From Actinacidiphila rubida (lineage in GTDB: Bacteria > Actinomycetota > Actinomycetes > Streptomycetales > Streptomycetaceae): DNA of 64,000 bases. Positions 1-8,630 of the stretch are shown here, one piece after another (within the stretch, counting starts at the first letter, position 1; each line of letters opens with the position of its first letter). The notes under the pieces are model-generated. The model searched no databases. It worked only from the letters and a program-made list of their open reading frames with translations, and was not told where the DNA came from. A program made the position numbers and the translations under genes. The stretch is from assembly GCF_900110255.1 (NCBI RefSeq), contig NZ_FODD01000021.1, forward strand, positions 106,349 to 170,348, given 5' to 3'.

Positions 1-221
1 TTGAGGGTGTTGTTGATGTAGGGGGCGCTGGAGCTGCCGATCACCTGGCTGTAGGCGTGGTTCTCCATGACGACCACGACGACGTGGTCGGGGCTCGGCA
101 CGGCGCCGGCGGCGTGGGCGTTGCCGCCCAGGCCCACCCACAGTCCGGTGGACGCGGCGGCGAGGCCGACGGCGGTGGCGAGGGCGGTGCGGCTGCGGCG
201 GGGCGAGATCCACCCGGGCAC
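1..221 (-). CDS. Phosphoesterase (acid/alkaline phosphatase-like), N-terminal part, cut by window edge
   Basis: Only the first ~73 codons are in the window; the gene continues beyond base 1. The GTG start at 221 follows a clear GGAGG site. The N-terminus is an export signal: basic SPRRSR, a hydrophobic stretch, then an Ala-rich cleavage region (NAHAAG). Mature sequence begins with PDHVVVVVMENHAYSQVIG, the hallmark opening of the PF04185 phosphoesterase family (phospholipase C and acid phosphatase relatives), whose members hydrolyse phosphate esters outside the cytoplasm. The N and E of MEN are usually metal/catalytic-site residues in this family. The paired arginines might be a Tat signal, but the motif is weak. 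A PHO-box-like direct repeat lies about 90 bp upstream, which fits a phosphate-scavenging enzyme. Exact substrate cannot be told from this fragment. Confidence 0.85.
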   Translation of the reverse strand, partial: MPGWISPRRSRTALATAVGLAAASTGLWVGLGGNAHAAGAVPSPDHVVVVVMENHAYSQVIGSSSAPYINNTL

Positions 222-313
222 GGGTTACCTCCGAGGAAGAGGGGGGAAAGACGACCGAACGGCAGTGTGCATGCCAAAAGCTAGGGGCGGAGGGGGGCCG
301 TGGGACAGACGAG

Positions 314-335
314 ATTCGGTGAAATGTCGGCGAAC
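314..335 (-). promoter_or_regulatory. PHO-box-like direct repeat upstream of the phosphoesterase
   Basis: On the minus strand two 11-bp units sit in tandem: GTTCGCC-GACA then TTTCACC-GAAT. Each 7-mer matches the Streptomyces PhoP core GTTCACC at 6 of 7 positions. The element is ~93 bp upstream of the GTG at 221, and a TANNNT hexamer (TAGCTT) lies between. The units are seen in the sequence; PhoP binding is inferred. Confidence 0.5.
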
Positions 336-358
336 GCTGAGCGCCCACCCGTCGTCGG

Positions 359-1798
359 TCACGGAGCCGGAGGGAGGGTGAGCACCAGCCGCACGCCCTG
401 GCCAAGGGGCTGGGCCGCCACACCGCCTCCGTGCGTCTCGGCGATCTGCCGCACGATGGACAGGCCGAGTCCCGACCCGGGCAGCGAACGCGCGGCCGGT
501 GACCGGTAGAAGCGGTCGAAGACATACGGCAAGTCCGCGGCGGGGATGCCCGGCCCCCGGTCGGTGACCGACACCTCTCCGGCCGGGGTCGTCGCCACCG
601 TGACCGGCCCGCCGTCAGGGCTCCATTTTATCGCGTTGTCCACCAGGTTCCCGATGGCCCGCTCCAGGGCGTCGGGGTCGCCGTGCACCATGCACGGCTC
701 CAGCGCGGCGGTGAACTCCACGTGCGGCGCGCGGGTCGCCGCGCGGTCCACGACCCGGCGGGCCAGCAGGTCCAGCCGCACGTCCTCGGTGTGCGTGCCG
801 TTCGGCGAGCTGCCGTAACGGCCCAGGTCCACCAGGTCGTTGACGAGGGTGGTCAGCTCGGCGGCCTGCGCCCGGGCCTCGCGCACCAGCAGCGGCGCCT
901 GCGGATCGGCCACGCCCGTTCCCTCGCCCAGGAGTTCGAGGTTCGTGGTGAGGCTGGTCAGCGGCGTGCGCAGCTCGTGCGAGGCGTCGGCCACCAGGCG
1001 CCGCTGGGCGCCCACCGAATCGTCGAGCGCGGACATCATCGCGGCGAACGAGCGGGTCAGCCGGGCGATCTCGTCCTTGCCGTCGGCCGCCAGCCGCGCC
1101 GACAGGTCCTGGGTGGCCGTGACGTGCTCGACGGTGTCGGTGAGCCGGCGCACCGGCCGCAGCACCCTCCCGGCCGCCAGCCGGGCCGCGAGCGCGGCCA
1201 GCACGCAGCCGCCCGCGATGATGGCCAGAAGCAGCAGTTCGAGCCGGTGCAGTGTCGCGCCCACCACCGACGTCGGCACCGCGGCGCGCACCAGCGTCCC
1301 GTCGTTGCCCACCAGCGGCGCGGTGTAGACGCGGTAGCGGACCCCGCCGTAGTCGGTGTACCGGAAGTACGGCGCGCGGGTGCCGTCCGCGACCTGGACG
1401 TCGGTGGCCGTGAGGTCGGCGAAGCCCGCGGAGGGGCCCTCCATGACCGGGGCCGCCACGAACTGCAGCAGCGTCGAGCCGACGTCGACGGGGCGCTGCG
1501 GGATGACGGAGCCGGGGCTCAGCGCGTCCGGGGCGGACGTGGGGCCGTTCGCCTTCGGATCGCCCGTCGCCCGGCCGTCCTTCGCGGCGTCCGGCTTCCG
1601 CGCCTCGGAGGTGCCGGCGGCTTTCTGCTTGAACGCCGCGACCAGGTCCGGCGCCTGTTGCGCCGCAGCCACCAGCGAACTGTCGTGCTGCGCCGTCAGG
1701 CTGCTGCTCAGCGACGGGTAGAGCACCAGCGCCGCCACGACCAGGGCCGCCAGGACCACCGCGCCGCCGGCGAGCGCGACGCGGTTGCGCAGGCTCAC
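359..1798 (-). CDS. Two-component sensor histidine kinase
   Basis: A 479-residue membrane kinase. Two transmembrane segments (about residues 9-27 and 187-205) frame an extracytoplasmic sensor region of ~160 residues. A HAMP linker follows (~205-260), then HisKA with the phosphoacceptor His in DASHELRTPL (H274), then the ATPase domain with N box NLVDNAIKWS (~384), G1 DRGPGIP (~413) and G2 GSGLGLSIV (~441). It should autophosphorylate and pass phosphate to the response regulator encoded just upstream: the GTG start at 1798 overlaps that gene's TGA (GTGA), so the two are translationally coupled. Domain order resembles MprB/TcrY-type actinobacterial kinases. The signal is unknown; neighbouring secreted proteins could be targets, but that is a guess. 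Confidence 0.93.
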   Translation of the reverse strand: MSLRNRVALAGGAVVLAALVVAALVLYPSLSSSLTAQHDSSLVAAAQQAPDLVAAFKQKAAGTSEARKPDAAKDGRATGDPKANGPTSAPDALSPGSVIPQRPVDVGSTLLQFVAAPVMEGPSAGFADLTATDVQVADGTRAPYFRYTDYGGVRYRVYTAPLVGNDGTLVRAAVPTSVVGATLHRLELLLLAIIAGGCVLAALAARLAAGRVLRPVRRLTDTVEHVTATQDLSARLAADGKDEIARLTRSFAAMMSALDDSVGAQRRLVADASHELRTPLTSLTTNLELLGEGTGVADPQAPLLVREARAQAAELTTLVNDLVDLGRYGSSPNGTHTEDVRLDLLARRVVDRAATRAPHVEFTAALEPCMVHGDPDALERAIGNLVDNAIKWSPDGGPVTVATTPAGEVSVTDRGPGIPAADLPYVFDRFYRSPAARSLPGSGLGLSIVRQIAETHGGGVAAQPLGQGVRLVLTLPPAP

Positions 1799-2466
1799 TC
1801 CTGCTCCCGCAGCACGTAGCCCAGGCCCCGCACCGTCTGCAGCAGCCGCGGTTCACCGTCCGCCTCCAGCTTCGCCCGCAGGTAACTGACGTACACCCAC
1901 AGCGCGTTGGACGACGGGCCGAAGTCGTAGCCCCACACCGAGTCGAAGATCAGCGTGCGGCTGAGGACCCGGCGCGGGTTGCGCAGGAACAGTTCCAGCA
2001 GTGCGTACTCGGTCCGCGTCAGCTCCAGCACCCGGTCGCCGCGCCGGGCCCGGCACGCGGCCGTGTCCAGCTCCAGGTCGGCGAACCGCAGCACCTCGCT
2101 GTCCGCGCCGCTGCGCCGCAGCAGCGCCCGGACCCTGGCCCGCAACTCCTCCAGTGCGAACGGCTTCACCAGGTAGTCGTCCGCGCCGGCGTCCAGGCCC
2201 GCGACCCGGTCGGCGACCAGGTCGCGGGCGGTGAGCATGAGGATCGGGGTGCGGTCCCCGCGGGCCCGCAGGGTGCGGCACACCTCCAGCCCGTTGGGCT
2301 CGGGCATCAGGATGTCCAGCACCACCGCGTCCTGCCGGTGCGTGGCCAGCGACTCCAGCGCGGCCAGGCCGTCCGCCGCCACCGCCACCTCGTACCCGTC
2401 CCGGACGAGGGCGCGCGCCAGGGAGCGCCGTACCGCGTCGTCGTCGTCAACCACCAGCAGTCGCAT
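1795..2466 (-). CDS. OmpR/PhoB-family response regulator
   Basis: A 223-residue DNA-binding regulator. The receiver domain begins MRLLVVDDDDA (acidic pocket D7-D9), has the phosphoacceptor in VVLDILMPE (D51), a conserved T in LMLTARD and K in YLVKPF. The winged-helix C-terminal domain carries LTRTEYALLELFLRNP and the closing VRGLGYVLR typical of OmpR/PhoB. I chose the ATG at 2466, immediately before the receiver fold; an upstream in-frame GTG at 2484 would add six residues. Its stop overlaps the kinase start by 4 bp, making a regulator-first operon. Close to MprA/TcrA type regulators. Confidence 0.93.
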   Translation of the reverse strand: MRLLVVDDDDAVRRSLARALVRDGYEVAVAADGLAALESLATHRQDAVVLDILMPEPNGLEVCRTLRARGDRTPILMLTARDLVADRVAGLDAGADDYLVKPFALEELRARVRALLRRSGADSEVLRFADLELDTAACRARRGDRVLELTRTEYALLELFLRNPRRVLSRTLIFDSVWGYDFGPSSNALWVYVSYLRAKLEADGEPRLLQTVRGLGYVLREQE

Positions 2467-2490
2467 GGCCACAGGGTCCCGCACCCGGTG

Positions 2491-3237
2491 TCAGGCCGAG
2501 GGCGGAACCGAGCGGACGGTGCCCGCCGGCTTGGCCGCCGCCATCTTCAGCGTGAACAGCGCGTCCGCGAGGCGCTCGGGTGTGACGCCCGCCCGCCGGG
2601 CGATCGCGGCGAACTGCGGGCCCGCCGTGTCCACGCTGCCCTTGGGACCGGAGGCGAGCTTCGCGACGGCGTCCAGCGCCGTCTTCGCCTCGGCTCGCGG
2701 GACACCCAGGAGTTTCGCCAGCTCGGCCGCGGAGAACGTCGACAGCGCGCCGCCGGGCTTACCGGGCTTGCCCGGGTCGCCCGGCTTGCCCTTGCCCGGG
2801 GCGCCGGGCTTCCCCGGCTTGCCCCTGCCCGGGGCGCCGGCCGGGCCGAAGACCTCACCGAGCAGGCGGGTCGCCTGCTGCCGGCTCAGCCCGAGGTCGC
2901 GGACCAGCCCCCGCACGAGCGCCGGGTCCCTGACGTCGCCGCCGTTCGCGCCGAGCCGCTCCTTGACGTGACGGAGCGCGGTGTCGAGCCGCGCCACCGT
3001 CACGCCGTAGCGCTTGGCCAGCGACGCCAGCGTGTCGCCGCTGCCGCCCTTGCCCCTGCCCGCGTCCTTCCCGGCCGTGCCCTTCCCCGGGTCGGCCGGA
3101 GCGGTGGCCTTCGCGTTGTGCTCCGTGCCCCCGGCGTCCGACGCCGAGCCCGCTCCCGCGGCGACCGCGGCCCCGGTCGCCCCGAGCGTCATCACCAGCG
3201 CCGTCCCCGCGGCGACCAGTCCTGTCCTGCGGCGCAT
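2491..3237 (-). CDS. Secreted protein with a short collagen-like Gly-X-Y tract
   Basis: I do not recognise a named family. The 248-residue product has a signal peptide (MRRRTG, a hydrophobic core, cleavage near AVAAG), a low-complexity Lys/Gly/Asp/Ala segment, a helical region (~75-135) containing LAKRYGVTVARLDTAL and LGLSRQQATRLLGEVFG, then a run of Gly-X-Y triplets rich in GKPG and GDPG (roughly residues 140-170), and a second helical segment that again contains AELAKLLGVPRAEAKTAL and ARRAGVTPERLADAL. Thus repeated helix-turn-helix-like units of ~20 residues flank a collagen-like hinge. The ATG at 3237 has a good AAGGAGG site; an upstream GTG at 3255 is less likely. The gene ends 24 bp before the response-regulator ATG on the same strand, so co-transcription with the two-component pair is likely. 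Confidence 0.75.
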   Translation of the reverse strand: MRRRTGLVAAGTALVMTLGATGAAVAAGAGSASDAGGTEHNAKATAPADPGKGTAGKDAGRGKGGSGDTLASLAKRYGVTVARLDTALRHVKERLGANGGDVRDPALVRGLVRDLGLSRQQATRLLGEVFGPAGAPGRGKPGKPGAPGKGKPGDPGKPGKPGGALSTFSAAELAKLLGVPRAEAKTALDAVAKLASGPKGSVDTAGPQFAAIARRAGVTPERLADALFTLKMAAAKPAGTVRSVPPSA

Positions 3238-3488
3238 CGCGCCTCCTTCCGTCATCGGGGCCGGCCCGTGCCGGCCCGCCGACCCCCGCAGGACACCACC
3301 CCCGGCTTCACGCCACCCGTGCCCGCACCTTAGGAACGCCGTAGAGGGCGCGGGGACGTGCGGCCCGGGGCGGGCGGGCGTGCCGTGACGGCGGCGGCCG
3401 GGGGCCGTGGGGTGGGGAGCCGCACCGGGGGTGGGTAAGTTGAAGGGACCGCGCGACCACGTAGCGGGCCGACCCGCCGGGAGGGCAC

Positions 3489-6400
3489 ATGCAGGGCCGA
3501 CGCAGCAGTACGTTCTCCCGTCTGCTGCGCCACGGCTTCACCGACCCCGCCACGGCCGAGCGCCTGCTCGACGACGACGTGCTCAGCACGGTCCGCACGG
3601 ACCCCGTCCTGCTGGAGGCGCTCGGCGCCACCGCCGACCCGGACCAGGCGCTGCTGGGCCTCGTCCGCCTCACCGAGGCCCTGGACGAGCCGGAGCGCCG
3701 CGTCCTGCTCGACACCGTCACGACCGCCAAGCCGCTGCGCGACCGCCTCCTCGGCGTCCTCGGCGCCTCCGAGGCGCTCGGCGACCACCTGGCGCGGCAC
3801 CCCGCCGACTGGCACGCCCTCGTCACCTACGAGGCCGCCGACCTGCACCCCGGCATCGCCGAGTTCGAGCGCGGCCTGGCCGGCGCCGAGGACCCCGACG
3901 CGCTGCGCGCCGCCTACCGCCGCTGCCTGCTGGGGATAGCCGCCCGCGACGTGTGCGGCACCAGCGACCTGGTGCGCACCGCCGCCGAGCTGGCCGACCT
4001 GGCCACCGCCACGCTGCGGGTGGCCCTGGCCATCGCCTCGGCCGAGCAGCCCGGTGACGCGGCGGCCTGCCGCCTCGCGGTGATCGGGATGGGCAAGTGC
4101 GGCGGCCACGAGCTGAACTACGTCTCCGACGTCGACGTCATCTTCGTGGCCGAGCCGGTCGAGAGCGCGGCCGGCGCGGAGGAGAACCCGGCCCTGCAGG
4201 CCGCCACCCGCCTGGCCGCCCGGATGATGCGGGTCTGCTCCGACACCACCGCCGAGGGCACGATCTGGCCGGTGGACGCCAACCTGCGCCCGGAGGGCAA
4301 GAACGGCCCCCTCGTGCGGACCCTGTCCAGCCATCTGGCCTACTACAAGCGCTGGGCCAAGACCTGGGAGTTCCAGGCGCTGCTCAAGGCCCGCCCGATG
4401 GCCGGCGACGCGGCGCTCGGCCAGGAGTACATGGCGGCGATCCACCCCATGGTCTGGCAGGCCGCCGAGCGCGACCACTTCGTCACCGACGTGCAGCAGA
4501 TGCGCCGCCGCGTCGTCGACAACATCCCGGCCGCCCAGGTCGACCGGGAGCTCAAGCTGGGGCCCGGCGGACTGCGGGACGTGGAGTTCGCGGTGCAGCT
4601 GCTCCAGCTCGTGCACGGCCGCTCCGACCTGTCGCTGCGCAGCCCCACCACCCTGACCGCGCTCGGCCAGCTCGCCGCCGGCGGCTACGTGGGCCGGGCC
4701 GACGCCTCCTCGCTGGACGACGCGTACCGCTTCCTGCGGCTGATGGAGCACCGCATCCAGCTGCAGAAGATGCGCCGCACCCATCTGGTGCCCGAGGACG
4801 AGGCGTCGCTGCGCCGGCTGGGCCGCGGCCTGGGCTACCGCTCGGAGCCGGTGGCGACGCTCAACCGGGAGTGGAAGCGGCACGCAATGGAGGTGCGGCG
4901 GCTGCACGAGAAGCTCTTCTACCGGCCGCTGCTGGACGCCGTCGCGCAGCTCGGCGCGGAGGAGAGCCGGCTGAGCACCGACGCGGCCCGCGAACGCCTC
5001 CAGGCGCTGGGGTACGCCGACCCGGCCGCCGCGATGCGCCACCTGGAGGCGCTGGCCAACGGCGTCACCCGCAAGGCGGCGATCCAGCGGACCCTGCTGC
5101 CGGTGCTGCTCGGCTGGTTCGCGGACTCCGCCGACCCCGACGCGGGCCTGCTGGGCTTCCGCAAGGTGTCCGACGCGCTCGGCAAGACGCCCTGGTACCT
5201 GCGGCTGCTGCGCGACGAGGGGGCCGCCGCGCAGCGGCTGGCGCGGGTGCTGTCCTCGGGCCGGCTCGCCCCCGACCTGCTGATGCGCGCGCCCGAGGCG
5301 GTCGCCATGCTCGGCTCCAACGACGCGCTGGTGCCGCGCGAGCCGTCCGCGCTGGAACAGGAGGTGCTGGCCGCCGTGGGCCGCGCCGCCGACGCGGAGC
5401 AGGCCATCGCGGCGGTCCGCGGGGTCCGCAGGCGCGAGCTGTTCCGCACGGCGGCCGCCGACCTCGTCGACACGTACGGGGACGACACCGAGGAGCACCA
5501 AGAGGCCGTGGACGCCGCGGCGATCGTCGACCGGGTCGGCTCGGCCGTCTACGGGCTGACCTCGGCGACGCTGGCCGGCGCGCTGCGGGCCGCGGTCAAC
5601 GCGGTGACCGGCAACGACGCGCAGCCGCTGCCCACCCGGTTCGCGATCATCGGCATGGGCCGCCTCGGCGGCCGCGAGCTGGGCTACGGCTCGGACGCGG
5701 ACGTGCTGTTCGTGCACGAGCCGTACGATCCGGCGGACGGCGGTGAGGCCGCGCGCGCCGCGTTGGCCGTGGCCGACGAGCTGCGCCGGCTGCTGCAGAT
5801 CCCCACCGCGGACCCGCCGCTGCTCATCGACTCCGATCTGCGGCCCGAGGGCAAGAGCGGGCCGCTGGTGCGCACGCTGGCCTCGTACCGGGCGTACTAC
5901 GACCGCTGGTCGCTGGTGTGGGAGAGCCAGGCGCTGCTGCGGGCCACGCAGGTGGCCGGCGACCCCGGGCTGGGGGAGCGGTTCATCGCGATGATCGACC
6001 CGCTGCGCTACCCCGAGGGCGGCCTGTCCGAGGAGGCGGTGCGGGAGATCCGGCGGCTGAAGGCCCGGATGGAGTCCGAGCGGGTGCCGCGCGGCGCCGA
6101 CCGCACGCTGCACGCCAAGCTGGGCCGCGGCGGCCTGTCCGACATCGAGTGGACGGTGCAGCTGCTGCAGATGCAGCACGGCGCCCGGCTGCCGTCGCTG
6201 CGCAGCACCGGCACGCGGCGGGCGCTGGCCGCCGCGCACGCCGAGGGCCTGATCGCCACGGAGGACATGCGGGTGCTGGACGACGCCTGGGTGCTGGCCA
6301 CCCGGGTGCGCAACGCCGTCATGCTGGTCCGCGGCCGGCCCGGCGACACCTTCCCCGGCGACGGCAAGGAACTGGCCGCGGTCGGCCGCTACCTGGGCTA

Positions 6401-6494
6401 TCCGCCCGGCCACGTCGGCGACATGCTGGAGGACTACCGGCGCCGCACCCGCCGGGCCCGCGCGGTCGTGGAACGGCTGTTCTACGACGGATGA
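3489..6494 (+). CDS. glnE: Bifunctional glutamine synthetase adenylyltransferase/deadenylyltransferase
   Basis: GlnE attaches AMP to, or removes it from, the regulatory tyrosine of type-I glutamine synthetase (GlnA, encoded here at 38-39 kb), so tuning ammonia assimilation to nitrogen status. At 1,001 residues it has the usual full length. Two nucleotidyltransferase domains are visible: GMGKCGGHELNYVSDVD near residue 200 (deadenylylation half) and GMGRLGGRELGYGSDADV near residue 720 (adenylylation half). Each is followed by an LRPEGKxGPLVR signature and a GGLRDVEF or GGLSDIEW segment, both classic for the family. The ATG at 3489 is preceded by GGGAGG. The gene stands alone on the plus strand; GSII (GlnII) is normally not a substrate. 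Confidence 0.98.
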   Translation: MQGRRSSTFSRLLRHGFTDPATAERLLDDDVLSTVRTDPVLLEALGATADPDQALLGLVRLTEALDEPERRVLLDTVTTAKPLRDRLLGVLGASEALGDHLARHPADWHALVTYEAADLHPGIAEFERGLAGAEDPDALRAAYRRCLLGIAARDVCGTSDLVRTAAELADLATATLRVALAIASAEQPGDAAACRLAVIGMGKCGGHELNYVSDVDVIFVAEPVESAAGAEENPALQAATRLAARMMRVCSDTTAEGTIWPVDANLRPEGKNGPLVRTLSSHLAYYKRWAKTWEFQALLKARPMAGDAALGQEYMAAIHPMVWQAAERDHFVTDVQQMRRRVVDNIPAAQVDRELKLGPGGLRDVEFAVQLLQLVHGRSDLSLRSPTTLTALGQLAAGGYVGRADASSLDDAYRFLRLMEHRIQLQKMRRTHLVPEDEASLRRLGRGLGYRSEPVATLNREWKRHAMEVRRLHEKLFYRPLLDAVAQLGAEESRLSTDAARERLQALGYADPAAAMRHLEALANGVTRKAAIQRTLLPVLLGWFADSADPDAGLLGFRKVSDALGKTPWYLRLLRDEGAAAQRLARVLSSGRLAPDLLMRAPEAVAMLGSNDALVPREPSALEQEVLAAVGRAADAEQAIAAVRGVRRRELFRTAAADLVDTYGDDTEEHQEAVDAAAIVDRVGSAVYGLTSATLAGALRAAVNAVTGNDAQPLPTRFAIIGMGRLGGRELGYGSDADVLFVHEPYDPADGGEAARAALAVADELRRLLQIPTADPPLLIDSDLRPEGKSGPLVRTLASYRAYYDRWSLVWESQALLRATQVAGDPGLGERFIAMIDPLRYPEGGLSEEAVREIRRLKARMESERVPRGADRTLHAKLGRGGLSDIEWTVQLLQMQHGARLPSLRSTGTRRALAAAHAEGLIATEDMRVLDDAWVLATRVRNAVMLVRGRPGDTFPGDGKELAAVGRYLGYPPGHVGDMLEDYRRRTRRARAVVERLFYDG

Positions 6495-6519
6495 GCGACC
6501 GCGGCCGGTGAACGGGCCT

Positions 6520-6535
6520 CCGGCATATGCCGGAT
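6520..6535. terminator. 16-bp perfect palindrome between convergent genes
   Basis: TCCGGCATATGCCGGA is a perfect palindrome (arms TCCGGC/GCCGGA around ATAT), lying 26 bp after the glnE stop and before the converging PAP2 gene end. It could act as a short bidirectional hairpin terminator; a DNA-binding site cannot be excluded. Confidence 0.4.
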
Positions 6536-6571
6536 GGGGTCCGCGGGTGAGGGCGGAGGACGGAGCAGTCG

Positions 6572-7459
6572 TCAGACCGCGGGGCGGGGCAGCACCGGCA
6601 GCCGGTACACCCACCGGCCGTACAGCCACGACACCAGCGCGTAGCCGACCGCCAGGCACAGCGCGCCGCCGACCGCGTCCAGCCAGAAGTGGTTGCCGGT
6701 CGCGACGATCACCGTCAGCGTGAACAGCGGGTACAGCGCCCCCAGGACCCGCGCCCACAGCGGCTTGGCCAGCGTCACCAGCGTGATCCCGCACCACAGC
6801 GACCAGCCGATGTGCATCGACGGCATGGCCGCGTACTGGTTGGACACGTGCGACAGGCTGCCCTGGGACAGCGAGCCCCAGGTGTGGTGCAGCTCCACGG
6901 TGTCGAGGAAGCCCTTGCCGTTCATCAGGCGCGGCGGTGCCAGCGGGAAGGCCCAGAAGCCGACCAGCGCCAGCCACGTCGTCACGAAGAGGACCAGCCG
7001 GGACGGCCCGTACCGTTCGGGGTGGCGTACGTACAGCCACACGAGCACACCGATCGTGATGACGAAGTGCAGCGTGGCGTAGTAGTAGTTCATCCCGACG
7101 ATCAGCCAGGTCACGGAGTTGACCGCGTGGTTGACGCCGTGCTCGACGGCCAGTCCCAGGTTGTGCTCGAAGGACCACACCCAGTCGGCGTGGTGCAGCG
7201 CCAGCGACCTCTTCTCCGGGACCGCGTTCCTGATCATCGAGTACAGCCAGTAACTGAAGCCGATCAGCAGGATCTCGAACCACAGGCGCGGCCGGCGCGG
7301 GGTCCGCAGCCGGTGCAGCAGCGCCGTGCTCCGCTTCTCCGCAGGGCTGGTGGCGCCGGCGGCCCCGTCATACCTCGTGGAACCCGTGGAACTCGCAGGG
7401 CCCGGGGCGGCCGTGCGGCCTTTCGGCGTTTCGGCGGTCTTCGCGGTGAGTTCCCCCAT
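6572..7459 (-). CDS. PAP2-superfamily integral membrane phosphatase / inositol phosphotransferase-like protein
   Basis: The 295-residue product is a polytopic membrane protein with an N-terminal Ala/Thr-rich cytoplasmic segment. The C-terminal half has the PAP2 phosphatase motifs in diverged form: PSMHIGWSLW (~residue 216; cf. the family PSGH) and GNHFWLDAVGG (~256; cf. SRxxxxxHxxxD). This pattern is found in the PAP2_3/Aur1-like branch, which handles lipid phosphates or phosphoinositol head groups, so a lipid-phosphate substrate in the membrane is likely. The ATG at 7459 gives a sensible N-terminus, but no strong ribosome site is visible; an in-frame GTG at 7486 is the alternative. It converges with glnE. 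Confidence 0.8.
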   Translation of the reverse strand: MGELTAKTAETPKGRTAAPGPASSTGSTRYDGAAGATSPAEKRSTALLHRLRTPRRPRLWFEILLIGFSYWLYSMIRNAVPEKRSLALHHADWVWSFEHNLGLAVEHGVNHAVNSVTWLIVGMNYYYATLHFVITIGVLVWLYVRHPERYGPSRLVLFVTTWLALVGFWAFPLAPPRLMNGKGFLDTVELHHTWGSLSQGSLSHVSNQYAAMPSMHIGWSLWCGITLVTLAKPLWARVLGALYPLFTLTVIVATGNHFWLDAVGGALCLAVGYALVSWLYGRWVYRLPVLPRPAV

Positions 7460-7507
7460 AGGAAACCAGTCTGCCAGATCCCTCACGCCGAGCGGCTGTT
7501 CCCCGCA

Positions 7508-8596
7508 TCACGTCCGTGTCGAACCGGACACTCCGCGTGGCGACTGCTGCGGCGGAACCGGCGGGGTGCGATCCGCGGCCGCGGCCGGCACCGCCGCGGT
7601 CGAACCCCGCACCACCAGCTCGGGCATGAACACGAACTCGCTGTGCGGGGCCGGCGTGCCGCCGATCTCCTCCAGCAGCGCGTTCACCGCGGCCTGGCTC
7701 ATCGCCGTCACCGGCTGCCGGATGGTCGTCAGCGGCGGGTCGGTGAACGCGATCAGCGGCGAGTCGTCGTAGCCGACCACCGACACGTCCTCCGGCACCG
7801 ACAGGCCCTGCTGGCGGGCGGCCCGGATCGCGCCGAGCGCCATCATGTCCGACGCGCACACGATCGCGGTGCACCCCGACGCGATCAGCGCGGTGGCCGC
7901 GGCCTGCCCGCCCTCCAGCGTGTACAGCGAGTGCTGGACGAGCGTCCGCGCGTCCTGTTCCGACAGGCCCAGCACGTCCCCCATCGACGCCACGAAGCCC
8001 TCGATCTTGCGCTGCACCGGCACGTAGCGCTGCTGACCCACGGCCAGCCCGATCCTGCGGTGGCCCAGCGCCGCGAGGTGGGTGACCGCGAGCCGCACCG
8101 CGCCCCGGTCGTCGGGCGACACGAACGGCGCGTCGACCTTCTCCGAGAAGCCGTTGATCAGCACGAACGGCACACCCTGGCCGTGCAGCCGGGCGTAGCG
8201 CTCCATGTCGGCCGTGGAGTCGGCGTGCAGGCCCGAGGCGAAGATGATGCCGGCCACGCCGCGCTCGACGAGCATCTCCACCAGCTCGTCCTCGGTGGAG
8301 CCGCCGGGCGTCTGGGTGGCCAGCACCGGTGTGTAGCCCTGCCGGGTCAGCGCCTGGCCGATGATCTGCGCGAAGGCAGGGAAGATCGGGTTGAGCAGCT
8401 CGGGCGTGATCAGCCCGACCAGGCCCGCGCTGCGCTGCCGCAGCCGCACCGGCCGCTCGTAGCCCAGCAGATCGAGGGCGGCCAGCACGGATTCGCGGGT
8501 GCCCGCCGAGACTCCGGGCCTGCCGTTGAGCACCCGGCTGACCGTCGCCTCGCTGACGCCCGCCTGGGCTGCGATGTCAGCGAGCCGTGCGGTCAC
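7508..8596 (-). CDS. malR: LacI-family repressor of the maltodextrin genes (MalR-like)
   Basis: A 362-residue LacI/GalR regulator. The N-terminal HTH reads VTARLADIAAQAGVSEATVSRVLNGRPGVS, followed by the hinge and a periplasmic-binding-protein-like effector domain (GLITPELLNPIF ... VVGYDDSPLIAFTDPPLTTIRQP). GTG at 8596 places the HTH at the very N-terminus; the reading frame stays open upstream to 8737 but that extension is unconserved-looking. It starts only 34 bp downstream of aglA on the same strand, so it may be the last gene of the mal operon. Function as maltose regulator is inferred from context and family; in Streptomyces the known MalR represses malEFG and related amylase genes and is relieved by maltodextrins. 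Confidence 0.85.
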   Translation of the reverse strand: MTARLADIAAQAGVSEATVSRVLNGRPGVSAGTRESVLAALDLLGYERPVRLRQRSAGLVGLITPELLNPIFPAFAQIIGQALTRQGYTPVLATQTPGGSTEDELVEMLVERGVAGIIFASGLHADSTADMERYARLHGQGVPFVLINGFSEKVDAPFVSPDDRGAVRLAVTHLAALGHRRIGLAVGQQRYVPVQRKIEGFVASMGDVLGLSEQDARTLVQHSLYTLEGGQAAATALIASGCTAIVCASDMMALGAIRAARQQGLSVPEDVSVVGYDDSPLIAFTDPPLTTIRQPVTAMSQAAVNALLEEIGGTPAPHSEFVFMPELVVRGSTAAVPAAAADRTPPVPPQQSPRGVSGSTRT

Positions 8597-8630
8597 AGCA
8601 CCGGATGCTAGGGGACGGAACGCCACCACG

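Noticed and set aside
3330..7283. 1,317-residue open frame on the minus strand across glnE
   Set aside because: It is the antisense of glnE and the PAP2 gene. Long antisense frames are expected at this GC content, and the residues are Gly/Arg/Ala/His-rich without domains.
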